The notes under the pieces: model-generated | What the model saw: only the letters and a program-made list of their open reading frames with translations | Database searches by the model: none | What the model was told of the DNA's origin: nothing | Translations under genes and position numbers: made by a program | Origin: a candidate division KSB3 bacterium | Lineage (GTDB): Bacteria > Moduliflexota > Moduliflexia > Moduliflexales > Moduliflexaceae | Assembly (NCBI GenBank): GCA_002748425.1 | Contig: PDSJ01000016.1 | Coordinates: forward strand, 91,289 to 155,288 | Reading direction: 5' to 3' | DNA length: 64,000 nt | Shown here: one piece after another, positions 37,165-46,594 of the stretch | Position numbering within the stretch: position 1 is the first letter of the stretch | Layout: every line of letters starts with the position of its first letter

Positions 37165-38046
37165 ATGAAAAGAACGGAACGGATCACATTATCAGCACAA
37201 TCACTCAAGAAATTAGAACGGGAACACCTTCCGGCCGACATGCTTACCGAGCTTGGAGAATTGCAGGATTTGGAATTTATTGCGATTAAAAAATTTCTGC
37301 GGGCCATTCAAAAGAAAATTGGCAAAGAACGTCTGGCGATGTATAAAGGTCTTATCCTGAAACATGCCGAAACGATCGACCATAAAGGCAAATCTGTCGC
37401 GCGCGAATATACTGAAGCCTTTGTTATTGCCATTATCCTGGCGGCGGTCATTCGTCTCTTTATTGTTGAGGCCTTCAAAATCCCATCAGGTTCGATGATT
37501 CCAACGTTATTAGTGGGCGATCATCTTCTTGTGAATAAATTCATCTACCGTTTCACCGCACCGGAACGTGGTGATGTCATTGTCTTCAAGTACCCTGATG
37601 ATCCTTCGCGAAATTTTATCAAACGTATTATCGGCATTGGCGGCGATACCATCGAAGTCCGCGATAAGGTCTTGTATGTTAATGGGGACAAGCAGGAAGA
37701 ACCCTATATTCAACATGTGACCCCTGAGCTTCTTCCGGCACAGTATTCACCCCGGGACAATTTCGGTCCGACAACAGTCCCCCCAAATGCCTTTTTTATG
37801 ATGGGAGATAACCGCGATTCGAGTCTTGACAGCCGTTTCTGGAGAAATCGCTTTGTGACACGACAGGCGATTGTCGGAAAGGCGTTCATTATCTACTGGT
37901 CCTGGAAACACGATGGTAACATCGATGTCCCCGAGCACGAATCCCTGATGGATAAAGCGATCAGATGGTCCAAGGATACAGTGTATTACATCAGCCATCT
38001 GCCGTTTGTCGTACGATGGAGCAGGCTTGGAAAAATTATCCGATAG
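37165..38046 (+). CDS. lepB: Signal peptidase I with N-terminal extension
   Basis: 293 residues. An unusual ~80-residue charged helical N terminus precedes a single membrane helix (about 84-104). The catalytic Ser110 lies in IPSGSM and Lys153 in FIKRIIG; MMGDNRDSSLDSRFWR is box E. It cleaves signal peptides on the outer face of the inner membrane. AAGGAG precedes the ATG. The flippase-like gene starts 12 bases later. Confidence 0.95.
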   Translation: MKRTERITLSAQSLKKLEREHLPADMLTELGELQDLEFIAIKKFLRAIQKKIGKERLAMYKGLILKHAETIDHKGKSVAREYTEAFVIAIILAAVIRLFIVEAFKIPSGSMIPTLLVGDHLLVNKFIYRFTAPERGDVIVFKYPDDPSRNFIKRIIGIGGDTIEVRDKVLYVNGDKQEEPYIQHVTPELLPAQYSPRDNFGPTTVPPNAFFMMGDNRDSSLDSRFWRNRFVTRQAIVGKAFIIYWSWKHDGNIDVPEHESLMDKAIRWSKDTVYYISHLPFVVRWSRLGKIIR

Positions 38047-38058
38047 CCAGAGTGAATC

Positions 38059-39105
38059 ATGAAAATAAAATTTTGGTTCGGCATTCTCATGAGTGCCGTC
38101 TGTTTATATTTTGTCTTCCGAAATATCGATGCTGCAAAAGTCATCGAAACGATGCGCTCGGTGAACTACGCGTATCTGACTGTGTCGGCGTTGTTGCAGC
38201 TCATCACGATTGTTCTGCGGGCAGAGCGCTGGAAATATCTGCTGGCTCCGATCAAAAAATTGACATTCAATCAGTTACTGCCGGCGACCATGATCGGCTT
38301 TATGGCGAATAATGTGCTCCCTGCGCGAGCCGGCGAATTTATTCGGGCCTATGTCATCGGCAAAAAAGAACATATCAGCAAGACCACGTCGTTTGCCACA
38401 ATCATTCTCGAACGAGTTTGCGATATGATCACGATGCTCGGCTTTCTGGTGGGAATTCTTTTTTTTATCGATTTCTCCCAGCACAGTTTTTCAGGACCAA
38501 CTCATTCGTCCATGTCCTTCGAACGCCTGCAAATTGTCGGAGCACTCTCAGCCCTGTTTATTCTTGCCCTGCTGCTTTTTCTCGTCTTTTTGAAAGAATT
38601 TCCCCGGCAGACAACGGCAGTGATAACAATGCTGCTTACTCCTCTGCCGCAATCGTTTACCTCGACAATGCTGAAATTCGCAGAATCCTTCCGTGAGGGT
38701 TTACAGGTGTTACAGACAGGAACACACGTATTTTTTCTCGTCGTTTGGTCCCTTGCAGTGTGGCTGACAGCGTCGCTGGCTGCCTGGGCCATCGGGCCGG
38801 CCTTTGACCTGAAACTCCCGTTCAGCGCAGGTGTCTTTATAACGGTCATCACGGCATTTTCAGCGGCGATTCCTTCATCGCCAGGTTATGTTGGTCCCTT
38901 TCATGCCGCCGTATCAGCCTGCCTCCTCTTTTTTCTGCCGGAGATCGGCAGAAGCACGGCCGCTGGTATTGCAATTATTTTCCATTTGGTCTGTGTCCTT
39001 CCAACCACCTTTTCCGGAATATACTATCTCTGGAAAGAGAATATCTCCTTTTCGGAAATCCAGCATGCTCAGGCAAAAACACCCAAAAAGGCAGTCCCCA
39101 TATGA
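38059..39105 (+). CDS. LPG-synthase-TM/flippase-like membrane protein
   Basis: 348 residues with about eight membrane segments. LRAERWKYLL, ARAGEFIRAY and IPSSPGYVGPFHAAVSACLL are hallmarks of the UPF0104/lysylphosphatidylglycerol synthase transmembrane family, also seen in lipid or glycolipid flippases such as AglD-type proteins. The transferase domain is missing, so it is more likely a flippase or helper. It forms a unit with lepB. Confidence 0.87.
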   Translation: MKIKFWFGILMSAVCLYFVFRNIDAAKVIETMRSVNYAYLTVSALLQLITIVLRAERWKYLLAPIKKLTFNQLLPATMIGFMANNVLPARAGEFIRAYVIGKKEHISKTTSFATIILERVCDMITMLGFLVGILFFIDFSQHSFSGPTHSSMSFERLQIVGALSALFILALLLFLVFLKEFPRQTTAVITMLLTPLPQSFTSTMLKFAESFREGLQVLQTGTHVFFLVVWSLAVWLTASLAAWAIGPAFDLKLPFSAGVFITVITAFSAAIPSSPGYVGPFHAAVSACLLFFLPEIGRSTAAGIAIIFHLVCVLPTTFSGIYYLWKENISFSEIQHAQAKTPKKAVPI

Positions 39106-39145
39106 ACTGCGAAGCTTTCTGCCATCGCCAGCATCACCAGGCAAG

Positions 39146-39661
39146 TTACAGGGATTTCCGAAATACGCTTCTGAATGTTAAAATACCTTTTTCCACAGGA
39201 GGACAGACCGCTCCCAGGCATTGCAAAAGCGTAAAAGGGATTTGCAGCGCATACATCAGAAGCGGTTCTTTTCTCTCAAAACTAACGATCCGGACATGAT
39301 AGCGTCGAAAGATGAGTTTCGACAAACAGAAGACTTTAAAAAAGCGCAGCGTATCACAAAAAATGCAGAGCGTCTCCACAGAAATGGCCTCTCTTCTGAG
39401 AAGCTGCTCACTGTAAAGCAGATTATGCAAGGTTGAAATCGATCGCTCTTCAAGGAACATGTGAAACCGTGCAATGTCCGGCTGCATCACACGCCACATC
39501 ACTCTGGCTTCAGTGTCCCTAGCATCCTTCAGTGTATGACCACCGCTTAAAATGAGAGCATCCAGAGCATGCTGCGAGGCATAATCCAATACAGATCTTA
39601 AATAACTTTGAAGTCGTGAGTCAACGACCAGCCCATACCCACATACAATACCAATGTCCAT
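39146..39661 (-). CDS. YdcF/SanA-like DUF218 protein
   Basis: 171 residues. IGIVCGYGLVVDSRLQSYL, LDALILSGGHTLKDARDTEA and the later RSISTLHNLLYSEQLL follow the DUF218 (ElyC/SanA/YdcF) pattern, linked to envelope polysaccharide metabolism but of unproved activity. No membrane anchor is visible. ATG 39661 has GGGAGGTG upstream. The C-terminal third (CIFCDTLRFFKVFCLSKLIF) is rich in aromatics and Cys. Confidence 0.75.
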   Translation of the reverse strand: MDIGIVCGYGLVVDSRLQSYLRSVLDYASQHALDALILSGGHTLKDARDTEARVMWRVMQPDIARFHMFLEERSISTLHNLLYSEQLLRREAISVETLCIFCDTLRFFKVFCLSKLIFRRYHVRIVSFERKEPLLMYALQIPFTLLQCLGAVCPPVEKGILTFRSVFRKSL

Positions 39662-39848
39662 AGAAAACACCTCCCACATGAGGTCACGCGTCACAACAAT
39701 TTCGATAAAGACAAGACGATGACCCGATTGTCAACGATCTTTCACAGTCACGATTGCTTTTTTCTTGACAGTCAGCAAAAATGCAGAAGGGATAGCTATA
39801 AGCTTTTTCCTGTTGTTCACAAACACTTTAATGAAATAAAGTCAGGCT

Positions 39849-42800
39849 ATGAAACATAAACGCGCGGGCAGGCTCGCGAGCGTGGGAAGAATTCTTCTGG
39901 GTGGCTGTTCACTTGGGACATTCTTTGCGCTGCAAACGATTCCGTCAGCCCAAATTTTCCACAGCTCCACCACAACAGCAGATCAGATTCTCTGGGGCAT
40001 TCCTCCGCTTGCAAAGCTCAGCGTCCTGGTCCTGGCAGGGAATCTCGTGGTATGTGCAATCTGGCTGTTATACGCGTATTGTCTGAGCAAGAGACTGCGT
40101 CAGCCCTTTGTGAGAATCGCTGTTCTCGATTCATACAGCTATCTTCCTTTTGCATTATTGCTCCTTCTGCTCATACAGTTCAGCGATGTGATAAGCTCTA
40201 ACGCTGAAGGGCTACTGCTGCTGTTACAATGGAAGGGATATTTTCTGCTCGTGCTGTCTCTTCTGGGCGTCTGGTCTCTCAAGCGGCAATTGCACCGCGA
40301 ACTTTTTTTTCCAAAAGCAGTACTGTCGGGACACGACAACAGCCCACAGCCGTCCCGCGCTCTTAAAGTCGCCCTGCTGCTCACGGCATTTTGCCTGTAT
40401 GCATTTGTTGGCTTTCGATTCTCCCATCGTCTCAGTCCTAATGGCGATGAGCCGCATTATCTCCTGATTACTCACAGTCTTCTCCATGATCGCGATTTAG
40501 CCATCAGCAATAATTATGCGCAACACGATTACAAGACCTTCTATCCGAATACGCTCGATCCGCATGTCAGTATTGCGCGGGACGGGACTCGATATTCGAT
40601 TCATCCTATCGGCGTTTCAGTGTTGCTGCTCCCGTTTTATGCGCTTTTCGGCTACAAGGGGGCTGTACTTGGAATGAACTTCATGGCAGCCCTTCTGTCG
40701 CTTGTACTTTTTCTGATTGCCTACTCTCTAAGCCGGCAGCTGTGGAATGCTCTGCTGCTGTGCGGAATCGTAAGTCTCACGCCGCCATTATTCCTCTATT
40801 CTTCGGCCATTTATCCGGAAGTTCCCGCCGCACTTTTTCTCGCAAGCGCGTATTATATCATCAGCACCCGTAAGTACCTGCAGCCAGGGGGACTGCTGCT
40901 GTTCAGCGTCCTTCAGGCAGGACTTCCCTGGCTCCAGCCAAGAATGATTGTAGCGGCAGTGCTGCTCTTATGCTACCATCTCTTTTCGGTGTGGAGACAG
41001 CATCCTTGTAACTTCCGTTTCATGATCCGAAAGAAGGTCGTGTTACTGCCGGCCGTCTGTCTCGCGGTATCAGGCCTCCTCATGGCCGCTGAAAACATGT
41101 GGCGCTACCATTCCCCGTTTCCTCATGCTGCCTATCACAGTGTAGGAATTACGAAGCTCTTTTCAGGCGAAATTTTTCTTCAAGAGGGAGCTCTTGGACT
41201 CTTGTTCGACCAGGAGGCCGGCGTACTGATTTATGCCCCTTACCTTGTCTTCTGTTTTGCCGGTGCGTTGTTTCTCTGGAAGAAGAATCGCCCATTGCTC
41301 GTATTTTGTCTTCTGGTTATTGCCGGAATTTATATCCCCTGCGCTGGTTTTACAATGCAATGGCGGGGGGCATCAAGTCCAGTGGCGCGTTATATGCTTG
41401 CACAACTTCCCGCGTGGTATATTCTGTTGACAATCAGCACCGCCTCTTTGCGCTCTCCTCTCATTCGCGGGACTTTTTTGTCAAGCGCTGCCCTCAGTCT
41501 GTCCTGGAGTGTCTACTTTTTTCAAAATCCGGCTCTTGCTGTGATGCGTAATAGCGGAATCAATCATGTCTTTGAACGCGAGAGCTTTTTTTTAAGTTTA
41601 ATCCGCTATTTCCCGTCGTTTAGTGCTCAGACTTCCGGGAATGCTTTACTCACAAGCTTTTTGCTTGTCATCGTCGTTCTTATGTCATTCGCTATTTTCA
41701 GTAAAAATTCAGGAGCCATCCAAACAGCACCTTCTACTATGGACGCGCGATGTCGACAACACAGGAATCGGGTATTTCTGGGATATGGACTGCTTATTGT
41801 GTGCTGCGGCTTCTGGACGGTTTTCACGATCATGCCGGCCTACACTCCGAACGTCTCGCTGCGTCAACGAGACGGACTCTATCATCTCTTCAGCAGCTTG
41901 AACTATTCCACGCTTTTCAGTAACCGCTCCAACGGTGAAGGGAATCCCGAGTACGTGCGTTTTGCACTTTTCACATGCAATACAACCGTTCACAGCAACG
42001 AATCAGGACCAAGATTTGTGGTATCAGGCCCCAGAGAGGCATTTCTGCAGGGACAGTATACAGCCGGTTTCGAACTGGCATTTACCGGAGAAGCGAATGA
42101 TGATATACCACTGGCAAAATTGGAAGTTGTCTCAAAGAGAGGGATCAAAACATTTAGCAGTCGCACGCTCTTTGCCAGAGATTTTCCGCATTCGGGTCAG
42201 TACGAGCTCTTCTCCTTTCCTGTTGAGCTTCCTGTAACTGCAAAAGATCTGGAGACACGGGTGTTTTTCTTTAATCATGGACAGCTTGAGATCAGAAAAA
42301 TCTTTCTGGATATGCAAAAGCAAGAACTCTATTACCAAGCGGCCATACAGGCGATACGCGCAGAAAACCGGGCTCTTGCCGAAACGCTGTTGAACAAAAT
42401 CAATCGCAGCCGCTATCCGCGAAGTTTCTATTATCTGGCCCTGATCGAGCAATCTGAAAAACACTGGGCTGAATCGCTGGAACTCTTAGATGAATGCCTG
42501 GCTCATCTGCCTGATTTCGCTGATGCCCACTATCGTAAAGGGCTGGCCTATAGAGAACTCCATAAGCCAGAGCGTGCCGAAGAATCCTTTCACGCAGCAC
42601 GTGATATTCTTCCGCAGCATTTGGAAAGCCTGGAGGCCCTTCAGCAGCTCTATCTCCAGAGAGGAATGCCCTTGCAGGCTCAAATATCGAACGAAGCGAT
42701 CCGGAAATTCTATGCGCCTCAGCACCCGATGAGCTGTAATTTCAACAATCAGATACAATTTATGGGCTATACGCTTCAACCTGCAGCAAACAAAAAGTTC

Positions 42801-43136
42801 AGTATCGAATATTATTGGCAAGCCCTGGACCGGATGTCCGTCAATTATGCCTTTTTTGTCCATTTCAGGGATGGTACAGACATTGTCTTTCAACAGGATC
42901 ATTTCCCCAGACGGTGGCTTCCCACAAGAGCAGAATCAGAGAGCTATCCGACCCGACACTGGAAGATCGGGGAACTTGTCCATGAACGCTATGAAATCCC
43001 TCTGCCTTCCGGGTCGTCCGAGTTACGTCTTGGGGTCTGGGATCCAAACGATAGTAAGCAACGTCTTGCAATACGAAACTCATCGGGCCAAAAATGTCAG
43101 TATGAGCTGCAACTCGAAGTATCACACGCACAGTAG
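39849..43136 (+). CDS. Large GT-C-like membrane protein with shared beta domain and TPRs
   Basis: 1095 residues. Residues 1-640 contain about 12-14 membrane segments with a GT-C-like first loop (SPNGDEPHYLLITHSLLHD, the DE-type acidic pair expected in lipid-linked sugar transferases). Residues 718-823 carry a beta-rich domain (SGPREAFLQGQYTAGFELAF) also found in three neighbouring proteins. TPR-like helices follow at about 840-940 (YYLALIEQSEKHWAESLELL), then a final beta domain (YTLQPAANKKFSIEYYWQ, about 970-1095). I infer a glycan-handling membrane enzyme; donor and acceptor are unknown. Confidence 0.78.
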   Translation: MKHKRAGRLASVGRILLGGCSLGTFFALQTIPSAQIFHSSTTTADQILWGIPPLAKLSVLVLAGNLVVCAIWLLYAYCLSKRLRQPFVRIAVLDSYSYLPFALLLLLLIQFSDVISSNAEGLLLLLQWKGYFLLVLSLLGVWSLKRQLHRELFFPKAVLSGHDNSPQPSRALKVALLLTAFCLYAFVGFRFSHRLSPNGDEPHYLLITHSLLHDRDLAISNNYAQHDYKTFYPNTLDPHVSIARDGTRYSIHPIGVSVLLLPFYALFGYKGAVLGMNFMAALLSLVLFLIAYSLSRQLWNALLLCGIVSLTPPLFLYSSAIYPEVPAALFLASAYYIISTRKYLQPGGLLLFSVLQAGLPWLQPRMIVAAVLLLCYHLFSVWRQHPCNFRFMIRKKVVLLPAVCLAVSGLLMAAENMWRYHSPFPHAAYHSVGITKLFSGEIFLQEGALGLLFDQEAGVLIYAPYLVFCFAGALFLWKKNRPLLVFCLLVIAGIYIPCAGFTMQWRGASSPVARYMLAQLPAWYILLTISTASLRSPLIRGTFLSSAALSLSWSVYFFQNPALAVMRNSGINHVFERESFFLSLIRYFPSFSAQTSGNALLTSFLLVIVVLMSFAIFSKNSGAIQTAPSTMDARCRQHRNRVFLGYGLLIVCCGFWTVFTIMPAYTPNVSLRQRDGLYHLFSSLNYSTLFSNRSNGEGNPEYVRFALFTCNTTVHSNESGPRFVVSGPREAFLQGQYTAGFELAFTGEANDDIPLAKLEVVSKRGIKTFSSRTLFARDFPHSGQYELFSFPVELPVTAKDLETRVFFFNHGQLEIRKIFLDMQKQELYYQAAIQAIRAENRALAETLLNKINRSRYPRSFYYLALIEQSEKHWAESLELLDECLAHLPDFADAHYRKGLAYRELHKPERAEESFHAARDILPQHLESLEALQQLYLQRGMPLQAQISNEAIRKFYAPQHPMSCNFNNQIQFMGYTLQPAANKKFSIEYYWQALDRMSVNYAFFVHFRDGTDIVFQQDHFPRRWLPTRAESESYPTRHWKIGELVHERYEIPLPSGSSELRLGVWDPNDSKQRLAIRNSSGQKCQYELQLEVSHAQ

Positions 43137-43160
43137 ACATATCATGCAACACATCCGCTT

Positions 43161-44669
43161 ATGAAAATTCAGGCACAGAAGATCCGTCAAACAGGCCTAA
43201 CGCTCTTCCATGCAGGTCGTCAGCCGTCAGCTGTCCAGGAATGCCTCCTGTACCTGTTGCCCTGTCTGCTTTTTTTTACACTCTACCGCTATATTTCTCC
43301 ATCTGCATTGTCCTGTGCAGCTGCTTTTGGAGGACTCGTGACAGGGCTTCGATTGCGGGCAACGCGCGAAAAATCGATACAAGAACTGATTGTCTTTTTT
43401 TTATTTTTCAGCGCGCTTTCGCTCTTTGTCCTGGGATTTTGGAATCTCTACAGCATCGGAACCTTACGGTGGTATCCTGATACGGGTGTTTATGAGACCT
43501 ATTCAAACAATCCGCTTTCAGACATCTACTTTTGGATTTCCGGCGGCCGCCCTTTTTTGACAGCGCTGGTGTTTAAAATTTTTCAGCGGGACTTTACGGC
43601 AATCAACTATTGTTATATCATCATCTATCTGCTCGCCGTCTTCCTGCTCTTCGCTGCTGTTTCCCGTATGCTAAACAGCGCACACGACCGCATGCTCAGT
43701 GTCTATATGCTCATGCTGCTTTTCCTGAACCAGCATACAATTGCCTTTTGGGTGACGAACGCCATGAGTGAAACGCTTTCCATCGCACTCACGCTACTCA
43801 ATATTGCCTTGTTTGCTTATGTCGCAAGCAGTCCTCGGAATATCACAACAGCTCTCTGGAAGGGCAATCTTCTTCTGGGGGGGATTGTTGTGTCCACGAT
43901 TCTTCTGATCGGAGCCAGAGACACCAACATGTACTTTATTCCTGTCCTTGTTCTCTTCTATTGGCGGTATTTACCGCAACGAGGACAAAGAATCTTTCTG
44001 GTGCTCGGCCTGCTGCTTATTTTCATTACGTTCAATAAGGGAGCAGACCTCAGCGGCCGCTGGGAATTCAGCCTCTTCAATACACTGACCCGCCGCATCA
44101 TTCCAGATGAAGATTTGCGCCGGCTGTTCCAGCAAAGATATCAACTTCCTTCCGACGATCGCATTATGTCCTGTCAAAATGTATGGGCATCATATTCCTG
44201 CCCCGGAAAAAAAACACTTGAAACCTGGATTCGACATCATGGTCCTGAAGCCTATAAGCATTTTCTCATCACCCATCCGCTTTATGCTTTTCAAGAATGG
44301 ATTAAGGCGTGGGATGAAATGCAGGAAGAACTCTGGACTCTGGATTTTAAGCCAAGCTACTATGCCGACCCCCTGATCCGAGAGAAAAAGCTCAATCCCT
44401 TTGTGTTTAATTTTCCAGGAAATATTTCTCTGCCCCTCATGTTGGCGATCGCTCTTACAGGAGTGCTGTTTCTCGCAGAAAACCCTCTCATTCTCTTTTG
44501 TCTGCTGCACGCTCTCAATCAGAGCTTTATCGCCTTTCACGGTGATGCGATGGAAGTGCCGCGCCATTGCCAGCAATCAGCCATGACGCTCAAACTTGCA
44601 GCAGTCCTGTGTGCGTTACAACTCTTTTTGGACCTCAAAGACACCCGAAAAGTGCCTAACGCACAATAA
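43161..44669 (+). CDS. Multi-pass membrane protein, GT-C-like
   Basis: 502 residues with about ten membrane segments and a hydrophilic C-terminal-side loop (about 295-390). The first loop WYPDTGVYETYSNNPLSDIY contains an acidic pair in the position of the GT-C catalytic Asp, and ISGGRPFLTALVFKIF is followed by FWVTNAMSETLSIAL. I do not recognise a named family. It starts 24 bases after the 1095-residue protein and is likely co-transcribed. Confidence 0.7.
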   Translation: MKIQAQKIRQTGLTLFHAGRQPSAVQECLLYLLPCLLFFTLYRYISPSALSCAAAFGGLVTGLRLRATREKSIQELIVFFLFFSALSLFVLGFWNLYSIGTLRWYPDTGVYETYSNNPLSDIYFWISGGRPFLTALVFKIFQRDFTAINYCYIIIYLLAVFLLFAAVSRMLNSAHDRMLSVYMLMLLFLNQHTIAFWVTNAMSETLSIALTLLNIALFAYVASSPRNITTALWKGNLLLGGIVVSTILLIGARDTNMYFIPVLVLFYWRYLPQRGQRIFLVLGLLLIFITFNKGADLSGRWEFSLFNTLTRRIIPDEDLRRLFQQRYQLPSDDRIMSCQNVWASYSCPGKKTLETWIRHHGPEAYKHFLITHPLYAFQEWIKAWDEMQEELWTLDFKPSYYADPLIREKKLNPFVFNFPGNISLPLMLAIALTGVLFLAENPLILFCLLHALNQSFIAFHGDAMEVPRHCQQSAMTLKLAAVLCALQLFLDLKDTRKVPNAQ

Positions 44670-44705
44670 GACAGGCCGTTATGGACGGAACCCTGCGCTT
44701 TTTTC

Positions 44706-44734
44706 TTGACAGTCCGCTCACATTCCGCTATCAT
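44706..44734 (+). promoter_or_regulatory. Promoter of the tandem beta-domain gene
   Basis: TTGACA (44706-44711), 17-base spacer, TATCAT (44729-44734), about 95 bases before ATG 44829. This is the best sigma-70-type promoter in the window. Confidence 0.8.
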
Positions 44735-44828
44735 TTTATATCAGTCCATCAGAAATGACCTGGCCCGTCTTTCACTCTTAGACAGAGAGATTAAATGCTA
44801 TTGACTGTTTGCTGAAAGGGAGAATGCC

Positions 44829-46532
44829 ATGAAGATCACGCCAAAACATACTCTTCCGCAAGAGGAGGCCGAAAGTAGCCGTTCCGAGGATCTCGCTTAT
44901 CTTAAAATTTTTGAGGCCGCCGATATGGAATCAACCCATCCGAACGTCCTGAAACATAACGGTCAAAAATCGATTCGAGCCACGACCACACAAGGCTTCC
45001 TGTGCAAAAGTCCCCCAATTTCAGACTATCCCAATAAGCCCCTGGAAGCGCGCTTTCGCATCTTTATCGATAATAATACGTATGATGATGCCGTCATTGT
45101 GATTATCGATGTTATCGATCTCGACCAAGACAAAGTCTTGCGGAAAATGGCTCTGCCTCGAAAGAGTTTCCCCAAGGCTCAGGCGTTTACCCTGCTGACC
45201 CTGCCGTTCACTGCGCCGCAAAATACACATATCAGCCTCAGAGTGTACTATTTTGGCTATGCCTATGTCATCCTCGACAAAATCGCGCTGCTTGATCCTG
45301 AGACGGCCGTATGGGATGGGACGGAATCCCCTTCTGAACCCGGAACAGGCGACGAGCATGACCGGGAGGCGATTCTCGGAGCGTATCAAGTGACGAATCT
45401 TCCTTCACAGCACACGGGGGTGTTTCATCACCGGGGAGGCAAAGCGATCAGAGCGACCACCAAAGAGGGATTTCTGTCCTACGGCCCTTACGTTACAGGT
45501 TATCCGACCAAGCCACTTGATGTCTATTTTTGTGTGTATATCGACAACAATACAGCCGATAATCGTGAGATCCTCCATTTCGACGTTTATGATGCCTTTC
45601 AGAAAAAACTTTTGGCAGACCGGGCCGTCACACGGCAGCAGTTCCCAGTGGCTGGCCAATTTACGCTGTTCAATCTTTCCTTCACACCGACAACGCAGTC
45701 AAAACTTGAGTTCCGCATTTTTTATAAAGGCTATGCCTATATCGCTGCGAACCACATTATCGTTACAGATCCCGACAAGATCCAATTGAACAGCCCGGCA
45801 GATATCCCTGATAATATTTTCCTCCCGACTCGCCCGACGCCAAGGCCCAGACCGAGCATCCCAGATCCGCCTGGCCCTCAGATCGAGCCGCAACCTGGGT
45901 CTCAGCCGATTGAAAGCGCTACGATTTTGCACCTTCCTGAAATGACACATGACCTTGTGACACAGCAAGGAGGGCGTAATCACGGCGGCAGCTTTAACAA
46001 CGGTCTGTACACGCCCTCGAATCGCGGCGGCATCGAATTTATCCGAGAAGTTGATTTTGACAAGATGTTTGAAGTGGAATTCGAAATTGAGGGCAATATT
46101 GCCAATTCGCACCTGGACGAGATGAACGGCGGCAAAGTGTCACTCTTGACGATTCTCCAGCAAAATGGACCATACTACCTGGGATTGCAGCGCATGCGGT
46201 ATGAATATCGCGGCGGCGGGATCCTGCGGGTCATACTGACCCATAACTACGGCTCTGAGCATGGTGCCGGCTTTATTATTACTGTCCCGGAGATTTCTGG
46301 CCATTATACCACCTTGAACTGGGGAAATGAGCCGCATCGTTTCAAGCTTCAAATCAAGGGAAATCGATGTCGCTTGCTCATCGACAACAATTACACTTCT
46401 CCCTGGACGTGGAGCGCTGGTGGGGTCAGAGGAAGACACCGTGTGTCGTTTATGATTGGCAACCGCATTCCTCCAATGGCAAAGCAACATCCGATCACAC
46501 GCTATCGCTGGGTAAAAATTAGCATGCCATAG
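44829..46532 (+). CDS. Protein with two copies of the shared beta domain plus lectin-like C terminus
   Basis: 567 residues, no signal peptide. Copy 1 (about 40-157; GFLCKSPPISDYPNKPLEAR, FIDNNT) and copy 2 (about 198-318; GFLSYGPYVTGYPTKPLDVY, YIDNNT) are clear paralogues. A Pro-rich linker (RPTPRPRPSIPDPPGPQIEP) leads to a concanavalin-like C-terminal domain (about 365-567) ending in a WVKISMP strand. AAAGGGAG precedes the ATG. It looks like a carbohydrate- or surface-binding protein; with no signal peptide the export route, if any, is unknown. Confidence 0.78.
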   Translation: MKITPKHTLPQEEAESSRSEDLAYLKIFEAADMESTHPNVLKHNGQKSIRATTTQGFLCKSPPISDYPNKPLEARFRIFIDNNTYDDAVIVIIDVIDLDQDKVLRKMALPRKSFPKAQAFTLLTLPFTAPQNTHISLRVYYFGYAYVILDKIALLDPETAVWDGTESPSEPGTGDEHDREAILGAYQVTNLPSQHTGVFHHRGGKAIRATTKEGFLSYGPYVTGYPTKPLDVYFCVYIDNNTADNREILHFDVYDAFQKKLLADRAVTRQQFPVAGQFTLFNLSFTPTTQSKLEFRIFYKGYAYIAANHIIVTDPDKIQLNSPADIPDNIFLPTRPTPRPRPSIPDPPGPQIEPQPGSQPIESATILHLPEMTHDLVTQQGGRNHGGSFNNGLYTPSNRGGIEFIREVDFDKMFEVEFEIEGNIANSHLDEMNGGKVSLLTILQQNGPYYLGLQRMRYEYRGGGILRVILTHNYGSEHGAGFIITVPEISGHYTTLNWGNEPHRFKLQIKGNRCRLLIDNNYTSPWTWSAGGVRGRHRVSFMIGNRIPPMAKQHPITRYRWVKISMP

Positions 46533-46542
46533 CTGCTTTACT

Positions 46543-46586
46543 CCAAGCTGCCGAAGAAGAAATTCAGGGTGTTTTCGGCAGCTTGG
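46543..46586. terminator. Hairpin between convergent genes
   Basis: A perfect 13-bp stem (46543-46555 with 46574-46586, 18-base loop) lies in the 62-base gap between two convergent genes. There is no long T-run, so it may block read-through from both sides without being a classical terminator. Confidence 0.6.
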
Positions 46587-46594
46587 ACTGCGTT

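Noticed and set aside
36975..37289. 104-codon ORF before lepB
   Set aside because: It runs out of frame through the lepB start and has no recognisable sequence; lepB has the good ribosome site.
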